Part shown: one piece after another, positions 14,126 to 17,417 of the stretch | How the letters are laid out: each line of letters opens with the position of its first letter | Numbering within the stretch: position 1 is the stretch's first letter | Assembly: GCA_009785705.1 (NCBI GenBank) | Contig: WQVS01000014.1 | Coordinates: forward strand, 1-17,417 | Direction of reading: 5' to 3' | Source: Coriobacteriia bacterium | Lineage (GTDB): Bacteria > Actinomycetota > Coriobacteriia > WRKU01 > WQUG01 | Length of the DNA: 17,417 bases | Translations under genes and position numbers: made by a program | Notes under the pieces: generated by a model | Databases searched by the model: none | What the model saw: only the letters and a program-made list of their open reading frames with translations | Told to the model about the DNA's origin: nothing

Positions 14126-14145
14126 GCCTCCGACAACAGGGAGGC
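14126..14145 (+). repeat. Stem-loop in the leader of the TM2 gene
   Basis: GCCTCC (14126-14131) and GGAGGC (14140-14145) are perfect 6-bp arms with an 8-nt loop, 18 bp before the TM2 start. The second arm contains GGAGG, a ribosome-binding-like sequence, here hidden in the stem. AAAATC and TATAAG just upstream are possible -10 sequences. Confidence 0.4.
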
Positions 14146-14163
14146 AGAAAAGGATGGAAGCTA

Positions 14164-14496
14164 ATGAGCACGAATGTCGACCAGTACCTAATGGCAAACA
14201 AAGACTTCTTCCCAGAAGAGAACATGTCCCTTCTGAAGGAGAAACTAGGATCAATGGATAAGAATAGATTTGGAAGCATTTCTTCACTATCTCTAAAGGA
14301 TCCAAAGATTATTCTAGGCGCAGCAGTGCTCGGAGGTCCATTTGGTGTTGACAGATTCATGCTAGGCGAAACAGGTCTAGGAATCGCAAAGCTACTAACT
14401 CTCGGTGGTTGCGGAGTCTGGTCAGTCATCGACTGGTTCACCGCAATGAAGAGAGCCAAGACAGCAAACTTCGAAGCAGTAATGTCAAAAATCTAA
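14164..14496 (+). CDS. TM2-domain membrane protein
   Basis: 110 residues. The N-terminal 45 residues are hydrophilic (MSTNVDQYLMANKDFFPEEN onward), and residues about 47-100 form the TM2 domain: two membrane helices joined by the signature GPFGVDRFMLGETGLGIAKL (58-77) and GGCGVWSVIDWF (81-92). The role of TM2 proteins is not established; they appear in many bacteria and often next to kinases or stress genes. AAAGGATGGAAG precedes the ATG as a weak ribosome binding site. It follows the XRE gene by 148 bp and is terminated by the strong stem at 14521-14557. Codon and product look complete. It may share control with the XRE gene, but a separate promoter in the gap is also possible. Confidence 0.88.
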   Translation: MSTNVDQYLMANKDFFPEENMSLLKEKLGSMDKNRFGSISSLSLKDPKIILGAAVLGGPFGVDRFMLGETGLGIAKLLTLGGCGVWSVIDWFTAMKRAKTANFEAVMSKI

Positions 14497-14520
14497 TCTC
14501 CTTTGCAAAAAGTATCCAGC

Positions 14521-14557
14521 AAAAAAGAAAGTGCCCATTTTGGGCACTTTCTTTTTT
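14521..14557. terminator. Bidirectional intrinsic terminator between TM2 gene and rpoC
   Basis: Perfect 17-bp arms at 14521-14537 and 14541-14557 flank a TTT loop. The stem has a GTGCCCA/TGGGCAC core and outer A6/T6 runs, giving a T-run after the stem on both strands. It lies 25 bp after the TM2 stop and 59 bp after the rpoC stop, so it ends both convergent transcripts. Confidence 0.95.
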
Positions 14558-14615
14558 GTGTTTTATAAACAAGTACAAAGCTTAGGCATCAACACCAGCA
14601 TCAGGTGTACTCAGG

Positions 14616-17417
14616 CTAGATTAGAGGAAGGAATCCGCCCTTACTTAAGCCTTCTTCTACCTCATCTATCGCCTTGTCGCCTATTCCTGGCAGTTCCTTC
14701 AGGTCTGCTACTGACTTGTTCTCTAGGTCTGCTACGCTGGCTATGCCGCCTTCTGCGAACTTTGTTACCCAGCGAGTCGAAACACCTATGTCTTTTAATC
14801 CGACATCGTGACCTGGACCTAGCAGTTCTGCTACGGGATCTACCTCTGTGCTATCTGCTTCGCCTGCAGCAGCGTCTGTACCTGCCTCTGCCAAGGCATC
14901 GAGAACAGAAAGGTCTACTGCTTCTGCGGCCCCTGCAACTACTGCTGCAGCATCAGCTGATTCTTCTGTAATGCTCAAATCAGTAAAATCAATACTTTCG
15001 GCATCTGCATCCATCGCAGCTACACCTTCACCCTCTGCTGGCGCATTAGGATCGAAAGTTTGACCTACGTACTTTGACACGTCAATGTTTGATTCGTCCT
15101 CATCGTTCCATGACATAAGAGCAATAAAGTCATCAGGATCAACATCCCACTCTTCTGGCTCTGGAATCATAGATTCGATTTCCATTAGGTCTTCGCGTAG
15201 CGCATCAGGCGCAAGAGAGGTATCGCCTGCGTTTTCATCGGCAATACGCGTACCCTTATAGCTAACATCTACGTTGCGGTAGCGCTTCATACCAGTACCT
15301 GCAGGAATGAGTTTACCAATGATAACGTTTTCCTTTAGACCTACTAGGTCATCTTCACGGGCCTCGATAGCAGCCTGCGCCAATACCGTGGTAGTCCACA
15401 TGAACGATGCCAGTGACAGGAAGGATTCTGAACCTAGCGACCTCATCGATGCGCGCACAATCTGCAGCGGCCCAATCAGCGTATCACGAGCCTCCGCAGG
15501 CTTACCGCCCACTGCAAGGACCTGGTCATTAGCCTCTAGGTATTGCAGTCTATCTACAAAGGAGTCTACGAGGAAGTCAGTGTCACCACTGTCCATAATC
15601 TTTACCTTTGAAAGCATGCGACTTGCAATAATCTCAAAGTGCTTATCATTTAGCTCTACACCCTGTCCGCGATATACTGACTGCAATTCCTGGATAATCC
15701 AGCGCAGCATGTTCTCGCGTCCTACAATGCGAAGACGGTCAGGACCGTAAGGACGACCCTTCGTCAACGGAGCTCCAGCGGCAACCTCATCGCCTTCAGA
15801 GACAACTAGAGTAGCTGGGTCAAGCTCCCGAGAAACCCATACCTGCTTCGACTTGCCTTTGCCAGCGCTTATCTGAACAGCCACTCCCTCGCCCTCATCT
15901 TTAATAGCGACGGTACCAGCAATCTGTGCCAGTTCTGCAAAAGTACGGTTTGCTTTTGGTGATTCGAGAATTTCGTTCACCAATGCAAGACCAGCTTCTT
16001 TATCAGTAATATCCTTACCAGCAACACCACCGGTGTGGAAGGTACGCATAGTTAGCTGCGTTCCTGGCTCACCAATCGATTGAGCTGCAATAACACCTAC
16101 AGCAGTACCAATATCTACAGGCTTGCCATTTGACAGGTCGTAGCCATAGCACTTCTGGCAAATACCGCGACCCTCTAAACAGGTCAGTGCTGTACGGATG
16201 CTTACTTCGCTGTATCCTGCCTTTTCGATTTCTGAGACCATATTAAGGTCTTCAATGTAGTTACCTGCAGCCAGCACCAATGCACCACCCTTGATGGTGA
16301 TATCTTCTGCCACAACACGGCCTACTAGATTGTCATCAAAGTCGCCATTCTTATGTACTGCACGCAGAGGTAGTGCCACACCTTCCATGGTGCCACAGTC
16401 CTCAGTACGCACAATGGCATCATGCACAAAGTCCAAGAAGCGACGTGTGGTATATCCACCAGTCTCTGTTCCCAGAGCAGTATCTGCAAGACCCTTACGG
16501 GCACCATGCGTAGAGATAAAGTATTCCAGTACGGTCAAGCCTTCGCGGAAGTTCGTCTTAATGGGGCGGTCAATAACATCGCCCTTTGGTGACTGCATAA
16601 GGCCACGCATACCAGCAAGCTGACGAATCTGCTTCAGGTTACCACGTGCACCTGACTCTGCCATCAAATAGATAGGGTTGTTGGTATCGAACTGCTCTAC
16701 CATGGCATCCCCTACCGCATCTGTTGCGCGGTTCCAGATGTTAACAATCTCACGACGACGCTCATCTGGGGTAAGTTCACCCATGTCAAAGCTGTCTTCA
16801 ACTTCCTGTGCCTGGGCTTCAAATTGCCCCAGAATCTCTGCCTTATTCGACGGAATCATCGCATCATACAGCGACACAGTCAGACCAGCGTGCGTAGCAT
16901 AGTGGAAGCCTAGACGCTTCAAGTCATCAAGGATTCTACTAATCTCATTGGTCGAATAGCGTCCTGTGAGGTCTTCTACCACATAAGCAACTGCACCCTT
17001 ATCCAGTGCATAGTTGATATAGGGATAATCCTCTGGCAAAGAGCGGTTGAACATAACGCGTCCTACCGTAGTCTCAATGCGCTCACCAGCCTTCAGATGC
17101 ACAGGTGCGGCATCTTTTGACTCAATAATAGAGATGTCCTTAGTCAGGCGTACAGAAATCTTTGCCTGAAGCTCTAGTTCTGCACGAGTATCGTAAGCAA
17201 AAACAGCCTCTGTAGTGTTAAGGAATACTCTACCCTCACCCTCTGCACCTTCTAAGGCGCTAGTCATGTGATAGATACCCAACACCATATCTTGCGAAGG
17301 AGTAGCCAGAGGGCGTCCATTCGCTGGTGATTTAATATTGTTGGTAGACAGCATCAATACGCGCGCTTCTGCCTGTGACTCTGTTGACAGTGGAATATGC
17401 ACCGCCATTTGGTCACC
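14616..17417 (-). CDS. rpoC: RNA polymerase beta' subunit, 5' part missing
   Basis: 933 residues are visible. The first three are GDQ before MAVHIPL, the end of the catalytic NADFDGDQMAVH, so the real start and two of the three Mg-binding Asp are beyond the right edge; the apparent ATG at 17408 is internal. Counting from that Met, the bridge helix lies at about 300-330, the second zinc site uses C338, C409, C416? and the CQKC pair at 417-420 (TEDCGT, LTC, GICQKCYGYDL), and the trigger-loop region is QSIGEPGTQLTMRTFHTGG (443-461). The conserved body ends near KLIPAGTGMKRYRN. About 220 further residues follow: an acidic Ala/Asp/Glu-rich linker and a final 62-residue helix-hairpin-helix domain. 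The gene is terminated by the stem at 14521-14557. rpoB, normally upstream, would be outside the window. Confidence 0.95.
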   Translation of the reverse strand, partial: GDQMAVHIPLSTESQAEARVLMLSTNNIKSPANGRPLATPSQDMVLGIYHMTSALEGAEGEGRVFLNTTEAVFAYDTRAELELQAKISVRLTKDISIIESKDAAPVHLKAGERIETTVGRVMFNRSLPEDYPYINYALDKGAVAYVVEDLTGRYSTNEISRILDDLKRLGFHYATHAGLTVSLYDAMIPSNKAEILGQFEAQAQEVEDSFDMGELTPDERRREIVNIWNRATDAVGDAMVEQFDTNNPIYLMAESGARGNLKQIRQLAGMRGLMQSPKGDVIDRPIKTNFREGLTVLEYFISTHGARKGLADTALGTETGGYTTRRFLDFVHDAIVRTEDCGTMEGVALPLRAVHKNGDFDDNLVGRVVAEDITIKGGALVLAAGNYIEDLNMVSEIEKAGYSEVSIRTALTCLEGRGICQKCYGYDLSNGKPVDIGTAVGVIAAQSIGEPGTQLTMRTFHTGGVAGKDITDKEAGLALVNEILESPKANRTFAELAQIAGTVAIKDEGEGVAVQISAGKGKSKQVWVSRELDPATLVVSEGDEVAAGAPLTKGRPYGPDRLRIVGRENMLRWIIQELQSVYRGQGVELNDKHFEIIASRMLSKVKIMDSGDTDFLVDSFVDRLQYLEANDQVLAVGGKPAEARDTLIGPLQIVRASMRSLGSESFLSLASFMWTTTVLAQAAIEAREDDLVGLKENVIIGKLIPAGTGMKRYRNVDVSYKGTRIADENAGDTSLAPDALREDLMEIESMIPEPEEWDVDPDDFIALMSWNDEDESNIDVSKYVGQTFDPNAPAEGEGVAAMDADAESIDFTDLSITEESADAAAVVAGAAEAVDLSVLDALAEAGTDAAAGEADSTEVDPVAELLGPGHDVGLKDIGVSTRWVTKFAEGGIASVADLENKSVADLKELPGIGDKAIDEVEEGLSKGGFLPLI
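14619..14804 (-). other. C-terminal alpha-CTD-like domain of RpoC
   Basis: The last 62 residues of RpoC (VGLKDIGVSTRWVTKFAEGG to the end) read like the C-terminal domain of RpoA: a first helix after LKDIGVSTR, then GGIASVADLENKSVADL, then the hairpin LPGIGDKAIDEVEEGL. In RpoA this domain binds UP-element DNA and activators. It is joined to the RpoC body by a low-complexity acidic linker, as in RpoA. The likeness is by eye and could also fit a general helix-hairpin-helix DNA-binding unit. Confidence 0.65.

Noticed and set aside
14531..14971. Plus-strand 146-codon frame rich in Leu
   Set aside because: It is the shadow of the rpoC 3' end, overlaps the terminator and has no ribosome binding site.
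17406..17408. ATG as the start of rpoC
   Set aside because: It lies within the universal NADFDGDQMAVH motif, and the GDQ codons before it are in frame to the edge.
1..17417. tRNA, rRNA or insertion sequence genes
   Set aside because: No cloverleaf, rRNA segment, transposase motif or terminal repeat with target duplication was seen.

Overview
The window is a bacterial chromosomal segment with dense, mostly co-oriented genes. All genes but two lie on the minus strand. Gene content (ValRS, FolC, LysRS, GreA, an actinobacterial-style RpoC, a short RtcB, a PASTA-less Ser/Thr kinase, DUF2085 and TM2 proteins), moderate base composition, AGGAGG-type ribosome binding sites and the Ala/Asp/Glu-rich protein tails suggest an actinobacterium of the class Coriobacteriia (Atopobium/Olsenella-like). 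That placement is an inference from the look of the genes; no rRNA is present to test it.

Layout from left to right: (1) 1-900, the 5' part of a membrane-anchored double zinc-ribbon protein with a Ser/Gly/Arg-rich tail, running off the left edge; (2) 993-5301, folC and valS, 37 bp apart; (3) 5337-5927, two small single-pass membrane proteins, one of only 38 residues; (4) 5991-7793, a compact vapB-vapC-rtcB operon (14-bp and 4-bp overlaps) with a palindrome over its promoter; (5) 7936-9926, greA-lysS; (6) 10094-10351, a TatA-type protein; (7) 10524-11363, a methylthioadenosine phosphorylase-type enzyme; (8) 11440-14496, a DUF2085 membrane protein and a membrane Ser/Thr kinase, and divergent from them an XRE-type regulator and a TM2-domain protein; (9) a perfect 17-bp bidirectional terminator at 14521-14557; (10) the 3' two-thirds of rpoC, with an extra C-terminal domain, running off the right edge.

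The most unusual content is inside valS. Two imperfect palindromes of about 110 bp interrupt the coding sequence without breaking the frame. They share a core that is about 70% identical by hand count, and both are read in the same frame, giving related inserted peptides (SRDLARHATSE and SRDFARHAASE) at positions where ordinary ValRS has only short loops. This resembles the protein-coding palindromic elements described in Rickettsia (RPEs), but here in what looks like a coriobacterial gene. Other points worth following are the coupling of a PIN-domain toxin-antitoxin pair to the RNA ligase RtcB, an RpoC ending in an alpha-CTD-like helix-hairpin-helix domain, unusual residues in the RpoC bridge helix, an unlisted 38-residue membrane protein with a strong ribosome binding site, and an mRNA hairpin that would pair the kinase stop codon with the DUF2085 start region.
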